Below the pieces are notes generated by a model that was not told the origin of the DNA, did no database searches, and saw only the letters and a list, made by a program, of their open reading frames with translations. Position numbers and translations under genes: made by a program. A DNA stretch of 64,000 nucleotides from JAHEEL01 sp963700375 (GTDB lineage: Bacteria; Actinomycetota; Acidimicrobiia; Spongiisociales; UBA5794), in the NCBI GenBank assembly GCA_963700375.1, contig CAVOXF010000004.1, forward strand, positions 186,001 through 250,000, in the 5' to 3' direction. Shown in pieces: positions 35,544-43,977 of the stretch (its first letter is position 1; each line of letters opens with the position of its first letter).

Positions 35544-36196
35544 ACGGACCGGGCGGGGTTGGGAAGTCCACCGTCTCGAGCCGCGTTGCGGCGGCACTCG
35601 GACTCCCGCATCTTGACACTGGATCCACATACCGTGCCGCCGGGCTGATGGCGCTGCGATGCGGAGCGACCGTCGCGGATGCGGGCGCCGTGGTGGAGGC
35701 GATCCGCAACGCTGACATTGCGATCGACCTTGGGGCGGTCTCGATCGACGGTGTCGACGTCACGGAGGAACTGAGAAACGACGAGGTCACCGCGGCGTCG
35801 AGCGCCGTTGCGACCCATCCTGAGGTCCGTGCCGACATCGTTGCTCTTCAGCGGGCGTGGGTCGTCGGGCACGGTGGGTCGGCCGTCGTCGAGGGGCGAG
35901 ATATCGGCACGGTGGTCTTCCCCGACGCGCCGGTGAAGATCTACCTCACCGCACGACCCGAGGTGCGGGCGGCCCGGCGTTCCAACGACGCCGAAGCTGC
36001 GAGCAAGAGCCAGGAACAGATCGCCGCCGAACTCGCGGCCCGCGACCATGTCGACTCAACGCGAGCCGCGTCGCCGCTGCGCCCCGCCGATGACGCCGTC
36101 ATCATCGATACGAGCAACCTCGACATCGAGGCGGTGGTGGCAAGGATTCTTGAAGTGGTTCGGCGCGTCGACTCGCGCAGACACCGGCCCATCTAG
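35528..36196 (+). CDS. cmk: Cytidylate kinase
   Basis: 222 aa. Phosphorylates CMP/dCMP. IDGPGGVGKSTVS is the P-loop (residues 5-17); LDTGSTYRA and VEGRDIGTVVFPDA are CMP-kinase signatures. GTG 35528 lies inside the aroA end. Followed by about 130 bases without a gene before the convergent ispH. Confidence 0.93.
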   Translation: MVIAIDGPGGVGKSTVSSRVAAALGLPHLDTGSTYRAAGLMALRCGATVADAGAVVEAIRNADIAIDLGAVSIDGVDVTEELRNDEVTAASSAVATHPEVRADIVALQRAWVVGHGGSAVVEGRDIGTVVFPDAPVKIYLTARPEVRAARRSNDAEAASKSQEQIAAELAARDHVDSTRAASPLRPADDAVIIDTSNLDIEAVVARILEVVRRVDSRRHRPI

Positions 36197-36324
36197 AGAG
36201 AGTCAGGAGCTACGAGCTGCGAACAAGGGACGCGGACGAGCTCGTATGCGCGGTTCAGCCTCGGAGAGGCCCCCCTGCGCATTCGCCGAGGGAATGCCCC
36301 CCGTCTGGTGCCGCGGGGACAGGT

Positions 36325-37371
36325 TCAGACCCCCAACAGGTCCAGGGCTTCGCTGGCGTCCCATCCTCGGTCGTCCTCGATCGGGCCTTCGGCTCCGGGG
36401 TTTGGGGCGGCGAAGGCTCCTTCGACGAGTGCCTGCATGGTCTTGACGAACAAGCGGAGCCTGGGCGGAAGCGGGAAATACTCGTCCTCGTCGGTGACCC
36501 GAACGATCTCCGGCGTTCCACCGGGAGCGATGGCGTCGATGACGGCGCGGACCCGCTGGTCGGGCGCCGACGCGCCCGCTGTGACACCAACGGTGTCTTG
36601 GTTGGCGAACCAGCGCGGATCGACATCCTCCGGTCCGTCAACTCGGTAGGCCCGAACGCCAGCCTTCTCGGCAACACGGACGAGCGCCTGGGTGTTGGAC
36701 GAGTTCTCCGATCCGACGACGAGGATCACGGAGGATGCTTCGGCAAGCTTGAGGATGGCGGTCTGTCGGTTGGTTGTGGCATAGCAGAGGTCGCTCTTTC
36801 TCGCCGTCTCGAGCATGGGGTAGCGCTGGGCGGCGTCCGAGAGGACCCCTTCCCACTCGAAGAGACCGAGCGTCGTCTGCGCAAGCAGGGCAACCTTGCC
36901 GACATCGGCGGGATCGAAGGCGCCCAGGCCGTCGACGGGATCGATCAGCGTCGCGGCCCCCGGGGCCTCGGCGATCGCCCCGATGGCCTCGTCGTGGCCC
37001 TCGTGGCCGACATAGATGATGCTGTAGCCGCGATCAGACATGCGGCGCATCTCGTGGTGGACCTTGGTGACCAATGGACACACAGCGTCGATCGTAACGG
37101 CGGCGCGGCTCTCGGCCGCCGCCACGACCTCCGGGGCGGAGCCGTGGGCGGAGAGCATCACCGGTCTGCCTTCGGGGACGTCTTCAACGTCGTCGACGAA
37201 CACGACGCCGGCACGCTCAAACGCATCGACAACGGCGGCGTTGTGCACGATCTCGTGATAGCAGTAGACCGGCGGTTCAAACGTCTGGACCATCCACGTC
37301 AGTGCCTTGATCGCCATCTCAACACCGGCACAGAACCCCCGAGGCTCGGCCAGTAGCACCCTTGGCATCAT
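36325..37371 (-). CDS. ispH: 4-hydroxy-3-methylbut-2-enyl diphosphate reductase
   Basis: 348 aa. Last step of the MEP isoprenoid pathway, a [4Fe-4S] enzyme. Cluster cysteines are in GFCAGV (about 14), DAVCPLVTKVH (about 100) and LCYATTNRQ (about 195). HEIVHN and the TxGAS-like TAGASAP carry substrate contacts. Start taken at ATG 37371 (MMPRVLLAEP); the next ATG at 37368 is equally possible. Divergent from the DUF512 gene with only 58 bases between starts. Confidence 0.93.
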   Translation of the reverse strand: MMPRVLLAEPRGFCAGVEMAIKALTWMVQTFEPPVYCYHEIVHNAAVVDAFERAGVVFVDDVEDVPEGRPVMLSAHGSAPEVVAAAESRAAVTIDAVCPLVTKVHHEMRRMSDRGYSIIYVGHEGHDEAIGAIAEAPGAATLIDPVDGLGAFDPADVGKVALLAQTTLGLFEWEGVLSDAAQRYPMLETARKSDLCYATTNRQTAILKLAEASSVILVVGSENSSNTQALVRVAEKAGVRAYRVDGPEDVDPRWFANQDTVGVTAGASAPDQRVRAVIDAIAPGGTPEIVRVTDEDEYFPLPPRLRLFVKTMQALVEGAFAAPNPGAEGPIEDDRGWDASEALDLLGV

Positions 37372-37429
37372 GAGATCGAGGATAGGGGGCGGCGGGTCTA
37401 CAACATGGACGGGTACCATCGAAGGACCG

Positions 37430-38812
37430 ATGTCGACTCCCACCGTTATTGAGATTGTGAGCGACAGTCCCGCCGCAAAGGCGGGGCTTTCCGTCGGCGC
37501 GGAGTTGGTGGCAGTGAACGGCATCGTCCCTGCCGATGTCATCGAGTATCAGCAACTCATTGACGACGCCGATCCCGAGGTCACGATTCGCGATGAATCG
37601 GGCCAGCGCAGCATTGTTCTTGCGAAACGCGCCGGGGAACCGCTGGGAATCCGCCTCTCGTCGTCGATCTTCGACCGTGTCCAGACCTGTGACAACCATT
37701 GTGAGTTCTGCTTCATCTACCAACTCCCGCCCGGCATGCGGGAATCGCTGTATCTCAAGGACGACGACTACCGCCTGTCGTTCCTCTACGGCAACTTCAC
37801 GACCCTGACCAGGTTCACCGAACTTGACCTCGCGAGGGTCGTCGAGGAGCGCCTCGGCCCGCTCTATGTGTCGATCCACGCCACCGACCCTGAGATTCGC
37901 ACGCGCATGCTGCGGAACCCGCGGGGAGCAACATCCCTGCGCTGGCTACGGGCCTTGCTGGACGACGATGTCACGGTGCACGGACAGGTTGTGCTCTGCC
38001 CGGGAATCAACGCTGGGTCGGTGCTTGACCGCACCGCCGCTGAGATTCTGTCTCGATACGGCGGTCTCGCCTCCGTCGGAATCGTACCGCTGGGACTGTC
38101 GCGCTACAACACGGAAGAGAACTTGCGCGTGCACAGTCCTGAGGAGGCCGCTGCCGATCTGGATACGATCCACTTCTGGCAAGAGGAAGCGATGCGACGG
38201 ATCGGGCGGAGGCTCTTCTTCGCGTCCGACGAGTTGTATCTCGTTGCGAACCGTCCCGTACCGTCGCGCGACGCGTACGAGGACTTCCCCCAACACGAGA
38301 ACGGGATCGGCATGATCCGAACCTTCACCGATGAGGTAGCTGCCTTGGCCGGCGGCGTCGACGCTCCCGCGCCTGTGATGACCGGCGAGTGGAGGACGGT
38401 TCCTTCGGCGCCGGGGGAGGGCTACCGCGCTCCGCGACACACCGGCACCGACCCTGAGGCCGAAGCCGGCCCGGTGGGCGTGCTCACCGGTGTATACGGC
38501 GCAGCGGCGCTCAAACCACTGCTCCCCGAACTCGAGCGTCTCAGTGGTCGGGCGTTGCGCCTCATCGCTGTCGAGAATCGGTTCTTCGGCGGCAACACGG
38601 CCGTCGCCGGTCTGCTCGTTGGCGCCGATGTGCGTGAGACCATCAAGAACAGCGCCGCGCCCGTGTCGCGCTACCTTCTGCCGGACGTGGCGCTCTCCGG
38701 AGACGTATTCCTCGACGACATGTCCCTCGCCGATCTCCGTTCCGCCTCTCCCGTCCCGATCATCGTCACCCCGGCAACCGCCGGGGGTCTCATTCAAGGA
38801 GCAGCCGCATGA
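37430..38812 (+). CDS. DUF512 radical-SAM-like iron-sulfur protein with PDZ-like N terminus
   Basis: 460 aa. Residues about 5-65 resemble a PDZ domain. CDNHCEFC at 87-94 has CxxxCxxC spacing, the radical SAM cluster signature, followed by the DUF512 body with IRTFTDE. Widespread in bacteria next to der; a recent link to ribosome or GTPase biology is not something I can confirm. Couples to der by ATGA overlap. Confidence 0.82.
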   Translation: MSTPTVIEIVSDSPAAKAGLSVGAELVAVNGIVPADVIEYQQLIDDADPEVTIRDESGQRSIVLAKRAGEPLGIRLSSSIFDRVQTCDNHCEFCFIYQLPPGMRESLYLKDDDYRLSFLYGNFTTLTRFTELDLARVVEERLGPLYVSIHATDPEIRTRMLRNPRGATSLRWLRALLDDDVTVHGQVVLCPGINAGSVLDRTAAEILSRYGGLASVGIVPLGLSRYNTEENLRVHSPEEAAADLDTIHFWQEEAMRRIGRRLFFASDELYLVANRPVPSRDAYEDFPQHENGIGMIRTFTDEVAALAGGVDAPAPVMTGEWRTVPSAPGEGYRAPRHTGTDPEAEAGPVGVLTGVYGAAALKPLLPELERLSGRALRLIAVENRFFGGNTAVAGLLVGADVRETIKNSAAPVSRYLLPDVALSGDVFLDDMSLADLRSASPVPIIVTPATAGGLIQGAAA

Positions 38813-40128
38813 GCCGCTTTCCGGTCGTAGTCATCCTGGGTCGGCCGAATGTCGGCAAGTCGACGCTCGTCAACCGCATCGTTCGCCGAAAGGCGGCGGT
38901 CGTGGACGAACAGGCAGGCGTCACCCGCGATCGACGCGAGTTCATCGCCGATTGGGGCGGTCGCGACTTCATTGTGATCGACACCGGAGGATGGGAAGCC
39001 CGACCCGGTGAGGAGCTGACGGCCGATATCCGCGAGCAGGCGGAGATCGCCGTCAAGGGCGCGGACGTTGTGGTGTTCGTGACCGATGGAACTTCTGATC
39101 TGACCGATGATGACGTCGGCGTCGCACGGATCCTGCAGCACAGCGGCGTCCCCTTCATCTTCGTCGCCAACAAGGCGGACGGTCCCGGCGTCGAGTCGGA
39201 TCTCGCGCATCTCTGGTCACTCGGCCTCGGCGAGCCGTTCCCGGTCTCTGCGCTGCACGGACGCAACACCGGCGAATTCCTCGAGCGCCTTGTGAGCCTG
39301 CTGCCCGACCTCGGAGAGGCGATCTCCGACCGGACGATCGCGAGCCTCGCCATCATCGGACGGCCGAACGTCGGGAAGTCCACACTCCTGAACCGACTGG
39401 CCGGTGAGGATCGTGTGCTGGTGTCCGATGTCCCAGGCACGACCCGCGATCCGATCAACCTCGTTGTCGATCTCGACGGCGAACCGTTCGAGATCATCGA
39501 TACCGCCGGCATCAAGCGCCGCACGAAGATCAACGACGACGTCGAGCGCTACGCCGTCATGCGGGCGAGAGAGGTCCTCGCCCAGTCGGATGTTGCCCTC
39601 ATGATGATCGACGGGACCAGGGGCGCCACCCACCAGGAGCAGCGTCTCGCCGAAGAGATCGTCAATGCGGGCACAGGACTGATCCTCGTGCTGAACAAAT
39701 GGGACATCCGCAACGAAGAGGAGCGCCTCCAGACCGAGGATTCGGTCGCCGATCGCCTTGCGTTCGTGGACTGGGCGCCGATCTTGCGGGTATCGGCCCA
39801 GACGGGATCGCGCCTCGTGCGACTGCCCGCAGCGGTGCGTATGGTGCTCGAGAACCGCCGTCGACGGATCGCGACACCGGAACTGAATCGCCTCGTACGC
39901 GCGTGGCAGGAAGCCCACCCACCTCCGGTGCGCAAGAACAAGCGCCCGCACATCATCTACACAGTGCAGGCCGAGACCGAACCGCCGACATTCATTCTGT
40001 TCGTGCGCGGCGGGGACCTCGCCCCTGACTATCTCCGCTTCATCGAGCGACGCCTCCGGGAGACGTTCGACTTCACCGGCACTCCGGTGCGTATTGTGGT
40101 GCGCAAGCGGCAGAGGAGTGATCGGTGA
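38809..40128 (+). CDS. der: Ribosome-assembly GTPase Der (EngA)
   Basis: 439 aa. Tandem GTPase domains: GRPNVGKS at about 11-18 and 184-191, each with DTxG and NKxD motifs (NKAD, NKWD), then a KH-like C-terminal domain ending in basic KRQRSDR. Acts in 50S assembly. Frame intact. GTGA overlap with the carboxylase gene. Confidence 0.94.
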   Translation: MSRFPVVVILGRPNVGKSTLVNRIVRRKAAVVDEQAGVTRDRREFIADWGGRDFIVIDTGGWEARPGEELTADIREQAEIAVKGADVVVFVTDGTSDLTDDDVGVARILQHSGVPFIFVANKADGPGVESDLAHLWSLGLGEPFPVSALHGRNTGEFLERLVSLLPDLGEAISDRTIASLAIIGRPNVGKSTLLNRLAGEDRVLVSDVPGTTRDPINLVVDLDGEPFEIIDTAGIKRRTKINDDVERYAVMRAREVLAQSDVALMMIDGTRGATHQEQRLAEEIVNAGTGLILVLNKWDIRNEEERLQTEDSVADRLAFVDWAPILRVSAQTGSRLVRLPAAVRMVLENRRRRIATPELNRLVRAWQEAHPPPVRKNKRPHIIYTVQAETEPPTFILFVRGGDLAPDYLRFIERRLRETFDFTGTPVRIVVRKRQRSDR

Positions 40129-41658
40129 CCGGTTCCCTGAGCGATCGGTTCCACATCGAAACGGACCGGGCAGCGACGGGTGGACCGGAGCGATATCACG
40201 ACCAGTTGAAGGAGCGGGGCAAGCTCTTCGTCCGCGACCGCGTGGACCTGCTCTGCGACCCCGGATCCTTCATCGAAGACGGCCTGCTCGCCAACGCGGA
40301 GACCCCGGACCACGGCGCCGACGCAGTGGTCACCGGCCGTGGGGCGATTGACGGGCGGCCCGTGATGGTGATCGCGAACGACCCAACCGTCAAGGCCGGT
40401 AGCTGGGGGCGCCTGACGGTCGAGAAGATCATCCGGGCGCTCGAGGCCGCCTACGACGAGCGGCTGCCCGGTGTTCTACCTGGTGGACTCCGCCGGTGCC
40501 AGAATCACCGACCAGGTCGATCTATTCCCGGGACGGCGCGGCGCCGGGAAGATCTTCTACAGCCAGATCCGTCTCTCCGGGAGGGTTCCACAGATCTGCT
40601 GCCTATTCGGGCCATCGGCGGCCGGTGGTGCCTACATTCCGTCGTTCTGCGACGTGGTCGTGATGGTCGAAGGGCGCGCTTCGATGTACCTCGGGTCGCC
40701 GAGGATGGCGCGGATGGTCATCGGCGAAGAAGCGACCCTGGAGGAGATGGGCGGGGCGCGGATGCACTGTGAGGTTTCCGGTTGCGGCGATGCGCTCGTC
40801 GAGAGCGACGAGGAGGCCATTTCATGGGCGCAGCAGTACTTCAGCTATGTGGCCGATCACACGCGTGTGTTGCCCCCCGCCTACGCGCCGGAGCCGCCGG
40901 AAGAGGGGTTTCGGACGACCGAAGTGCTGCCGGAGGATCCAAAGGCCGTCTACGACATGGTGGACTTCCTCAGAGGGGTCGTTGATGACGGAACACTCTT
41001 CCAGATCAAGGAGTTGTACGCGCGCGAGATCATCACCGCCTTCGCCCTTCTCGATGGGAAGCCCGTCGGTATCGTCGCATCGCAGCCGAACCACCTCGGG
41101 GGCGTCCTCTTCGTCGACTCGGCTGACAAGGCGGCGCGCTTCATGTGGCTCTGCGATGCGATGAACATCCCATTGCTCTTCTTTGCTGACGTCCCCGGAT
41201 TCATGATCGGATCCGAGGTCGAGCGGCAGGGCATCATTCGTGCCGGGGCGAAGATGCTCACTGCGATCGCCGAAGCGACGGTGCCGCGGATTTCGATCAT
41301 CGTCCGCAAGGCGTACGGTGCCGGCCTGTATGCATTCTCAGGCCCCGGGTTTCGACCGGAGGCCACGCTCGCCCTCCCCACCGCGGAGATCGCCGTCATG
41401 GGGCCGGAAGCGGCGATCAACGCCGTGTACTTCAACAAGATCGAGTCGCTCCCGGAAGACGAGCGTGAGGCGTTCATCGAAGCCCGCCGGGCGGAGTACA
41501 TCGAGGACGTGGATCTGCTCCGACTCGCGTCGGAAGCCGTCGTCGATGCGGTGATCCAGCCGGAGGAGTTGCGGCGTGAACTCATCATGCGTCTGCGGTA
41601 TGCGGCCCGGAAGGATCGGGACTTCTCCTCTCGCCGTCACGGCGTTCCTCCGGTATGA
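40125..41658 (+). CDS. Biotin-dependent acyl-CoA carboxylase carboxyltransferase (AccD-like), frame broken by one extra base
   Basis: Carboxyltransferase subunit related to propionyl- and methylcrotonyl-CoA carboxylases. N-terminal half from GTG 40125 with DPGSFIE and VTGRGAIDGRPV; after RLP one extra base at about 40470 (CCC-G-GTG) breaks the frame; then VFYLVDSAGARI, GPSAAGGAYIPSF, MYLGSPRM and a C-terminal FADVPGFMIGSEVE to TGA 41656-41658. Restored length is about 510 aa, as usual. No biotinylated alpha subunit lies in the window. Start overlaps der and stop overlaps the next small gene. Confidence 0.85.
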
Positions 41659-41810
41659 CCGACGCCGATCAGCCGGAGTCGGAGGGCGAAGAGCGGATGC
41701 GCGATCGGTGGCCGGTCGGGTTCATGCTGCTGATCGGTGCCGTCTCGCTCTATCTCGGCTGGCGCCTGGTCCAGGGGATCGGCTGGGTCGTCGAGCGAGT
41801 CGCCGGATAG
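41655..41810 (+). CDS. Small membrane protein, 51 aa
   Basis: ATGA overlap with the carboxylase gene. Residues 1-19 are charged and acidic; residues 21-37 form one hydrophobic helix; the tail is amphipathic. In many actinobacteria a short protein (AccE or similar) accompanies acyl-CoA carboxylase beta subunits, and this could be an equivalent, though sequence similarity was not demonstrated. Confidence 0.5.
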   Translation: MTDADQPESEGEERMRDRWPVGFMLLIGAVSLYLGWRLVQGIGWVVERVAG

Positions 41811-41991
41811 CCGCCGACGTTGGGCCGGGACGGTGATCCTCGGGCACGCCAAGCCGATGGGGCCGCGAATCTTCGCTCTCCCCGGGGTCAGATCTGATCC
41901 TGTCGGGTGAGCCGTTCCGGCACGGGAACCGTGTGGTGCATCGGTCACGCCTCGGGTACGATCCTCCCACGCGAAAGACAGAGGTAGTGCC

Positions 41992-42591
41992 ATGGAATCC
42001 ACGTTCAGCGGCGGCACCGAAGACGCTTCCGACGAAGATCTCAGCCAGGACACCGGTGAGTTCGAGGCTGTATCTATCGACGCCGACGAGCGCAGCGTCG
42101 TTCTCTCCGATGTGGTCGTCACCGACATCGACATCGACGAGGACGGCGTGACGGACGGCGTGGCGGTGACGAGCACGGAGATTCGCGAAACCGATCTGAA
42201 CGGTGACGGCGAACCGAACATCATCGAGAAGACCACGATCACCGAGACCGTCGTCGATGTCACGGGCGACGGTGTACCGGATGTTGGTAGCCGGGTGGTA
42301 TCGGCGGAGGTCATCATGGACCTCAACGGAGATGGAACGCCCGATACGATCGACATCGTCGAGACGACCACGATTGCGTACGACACGACGGGCGATGGCC
42401 TCCCCGATGTCGCTGAGACGACGGTGGTCGAAGCGTCGGGGATCGACCTCAACGGCGACGGCGTTCTCGACCATATCGAAGCAACGATGGCCGAGGCCGT
42501 GAGTATCGATATCGACGGCGACGGCATCCCCGATGAGATGATCGTGACGGTCGATGAACTCGATACCGACGACATCGAAGCAAACGACTGA
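41992..42591 (+). CDS. Acidic protein with seven Asp-rich calcium-binding-type repeats
   Basis: 199 aa without signal peptide, membrane helix or sorting motif. Seven DxxGDGxxD-like loops (DEDGVTD, NGDGEPN, TGDGVPD, NGDGTPD, TGDGLPD, NGDGVLD, DGDGIPD) occur at roughly 19-25-residue spacing within beta-rich linkers of TTxxxTV type. These resemble dockerin/EF-hand and thrombospondin type 3 calcium loops. Calcium binding is a family-based inference. Cytoplasmic location would be odd for such repeats. It immediately precedes tRNA-Pro and ends 67 bases before it. Confidence 0.7.
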   Translation: MESTFSGGTEDASDEDLSQDTGEFEAVSIDADERSVVLSDVVVTDIDIDEDGVTDGVAVTSTEIRETDLNGDGEPNIIEKTTITETVVDVTGDGVPDVGSRVVSAEVIMDLNGDGTPDTIDIVETTTIAYDTTGDGLPDVAETTVVEASGIDLNGDGVLDHIEATMAEAVSIDIDGDGIPDEMIVTVDELDTDDIEAND

Positions 42592-42658
42592 TCCGAGCGG
42601 ACGGCGGCCGCCCTCGTTCCGAAGGGTTCAGTTCCGGCAACGGTAGGATGCCGAGGTA

Positions 42659-42732
42659 CGGGCTGTGGCGCAGCACGGCAGCGCGCTTGACTGGGGGTCA
42701 AGAGGTCGCCGGTTCAAATCCGGCCAGCCCGA
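42659..42732 (+). tRNA. tRNA-Pro (anticodon GGG)
   Basis: Full cloverleaf: acceptor CGGGCTG/CAGCCCG with discriminator A, D arm GCGC/GCGC, anticodon stem CTTGA/TCAAG around loop CTGGGGG giving anticodon GGG, T arm GCCGG-TTCAAAT-CCGGC. CCA is not encoded. Its 3' half is the attachment site of the neighbouring element. Confidence 0.93.
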
Positions 42733-42734
42733 CG
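42691..42734 (+). repeat. attL: 44-bp core in the 3' half of tRNA-Pro
   Basis: Identical over 44 bases to 48746-48789; divergence begins immediately on either side. It starts in the anticodon loop and runs through the acceptor end plus two bases. The integrase gene reads toward it from 36 bases away. Confidence 0.85.
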
Positions 42735-42739
42735 AGACG

Positions 42740-42762
42740 AACCCCTTGCGTTGCAAGGGGTT
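42740..42762 (+). terminator. Terminator hairpin after tRNA-Pro
   Basis: AACCCCTTGC pairs with GCAAGGGGTT around a 3-base loop, eight bases after the tRNA. Related hairpins follow the two other tRNA-Pro 3' copies in the window. It overlaps the approach to the convergent integrase gene. Confidence 0.65.
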
Positions 42763-42769
42763 CAGTCGT

Positions 42770-43897
42770 TCAGCGGGCGAGCTCGTGAACGTTCTGGCGG
42801 GCAAGAGTCCGCGAAGAGTCCGCGGGAGTCCGCAGATACGCGGCGTCGAGACGCTCTGCAGCAGCCTCATCAAGACCCTCAAACAGGTGCCCGTAGGTAT
42901 CCAGAGTGACCTGAATCGAGGAGTGTCCGAGCCGCAGCTGGATGACTTTGGGGTGCTCCCCCTGAGCGATCAACATCGCTGCATGCGTGTGCCGGAGATC
43001 ATGAAACCGGAGCGATTCCCCAACCGAAGCCCGCACTGCGGGAAGCCACGTACGTCTGCGGAAGTTGGTGCGGCGCACCGGACCCCCCTCGGGAGCTGTG
43101 AAGAGGAACCCATCGGCAGCCGGCGGCCACTGCGAGAGATGCCGAGCGAGCTCCTCGCTGAGGAACTTCGGCAGGGCCACCTGGCGCCGTGCAGCGCTCG
43201 TCTTGGGCGGTGCCAGGCTCACCTGCCCCCGCACGTCAGTAAGCGTCTCAGTGATCGTCAGGCTGCGTCTGAGGAGATCCAGGCGACGCACTCTCAGGCC
43301 GGTCAGCTCCCCGAAGCGACATCCGGTGTAAGCGGCCGTGAGCACGAGGGCCCGGTAGGGCTCGTCGATTGCTGCGGCGACTTCGGCTACCTCGTCGGCG
43401 GTGAGGAAGCGCATCTCGGTCTGCGACTTCGGCGGCAGCTTGATGCCGCGACACGGCGTGCGGAGGATGAGATCGGATTCGAGTGCCGAAGAGAACAGAC
43501 TCGCGATCAGCAAGTAGTTCTGGCGGATCGTTGACGACGCGAGGCCCTTCTCCTCGAGGTGAGCCACGAATCCCTGCATGTCGGTGGGGGTGACTGATGC
43601 GAGTTGACGTGTGCCGAAGTAGGGGAGAACGTGGTTCCTCAGCATCGATTCGCTGCCGGCCCGAGTTGATGGGCGGAGGTGGACGCGGCTTGCCTGCCAT
43701 GTGGGAAGCCATTCGCTCACGGTGATCTTGCCGAGCCGAGGATCGGTCCACGTTCCGCGGAGCTTGTCTGTCTCGACGGTGACGAGGAACCTCTCAGCGT
43801 CCGTTCTTCGCCTGAAGGTTCGGGCCCGCTCCGTGCCCGAGGGGTCCCGATATCGGACCTGCCACCGGCCCGTGCCCTTCTTTCGAATGTGCGCCAT
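42770..43897 (-). CDS. int: Phage-type tyrosine integrase
   Basis: 375 aa. N-terminal arm-binding domain (AHIRKKGTGRWQVRYRD), core-binding SAM-like domain (about 65-150), catalytic domain with Arg in GCRFGELTG, HDLRHTHAAM, LGHSSI and Tyr in DTYGHL: all catalytic residues present. Start ATG 43897 yields the canonical N terminus; a frame extends 16 codons further. Reads toward attL. The final codons contain the triple 11-bp arm-type repeats. Confidence 0.92.
   Translation of the reverse strand: MAHIRKKGTGRWQVRYRDPSGTERARTFRRRTDAERFLVTVETDKLRGTWTDPRLGKITVSEWLPTWQASRVHLRPSTRAGSESMLRNHVLPYFGTRQLASVTPTDMQGFVAHLEEKGLASSTIRQNYLLIASLFSSALESDLILRTPCRGIKLPPKSQTEMRFLTADEVAEVAAAIDEPYRALVLTAAYTGCRFGELTGLRVRRLDLLRRSLTITETLTDVRGQVSLAPPKTSAARRQVALPKFLSEELARHLSQWPPAADGFLFTAPEGGPVRRTNFRRRTWLPAVRASVGESLRFHDLRHTHAAMLIAQGEHPKVIQLRLGHSSIQVTLDTYGHLFEGLDEAAAERLDAAYLRTPADSSRTLARQNVHELAR
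42803..42835. repeat. Three 11-bp arm-type repeats near attL
   Basis: AAGAGTCCGCG, AAGAGTCCGCG and GGAGTCCGCAG stand head to tail with an 11-base period, 68 bases inside attL and within the integrase 3' end. Two matching copies stand 110 bases inside attR. Helical phasing suggests integrase arm-binding sites. Confidence 0.6.
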
Positions 43898-43977
43898 GTC
43901 GAGCTCCTTCAACAGCAGATACTTGTAGGCAATAGCAGATGGCAACGACAGGAATCGCCGCCTGGGTCACGTCCTGT

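Noticed and set aside
42665..43534. Plus-strand 289-codon frame starting in tRNA-Pro
   Set aside because: Runs through tRNA and antisense to the integrase; the start segment resembles the known tRNA-derived spurious-ORF type.
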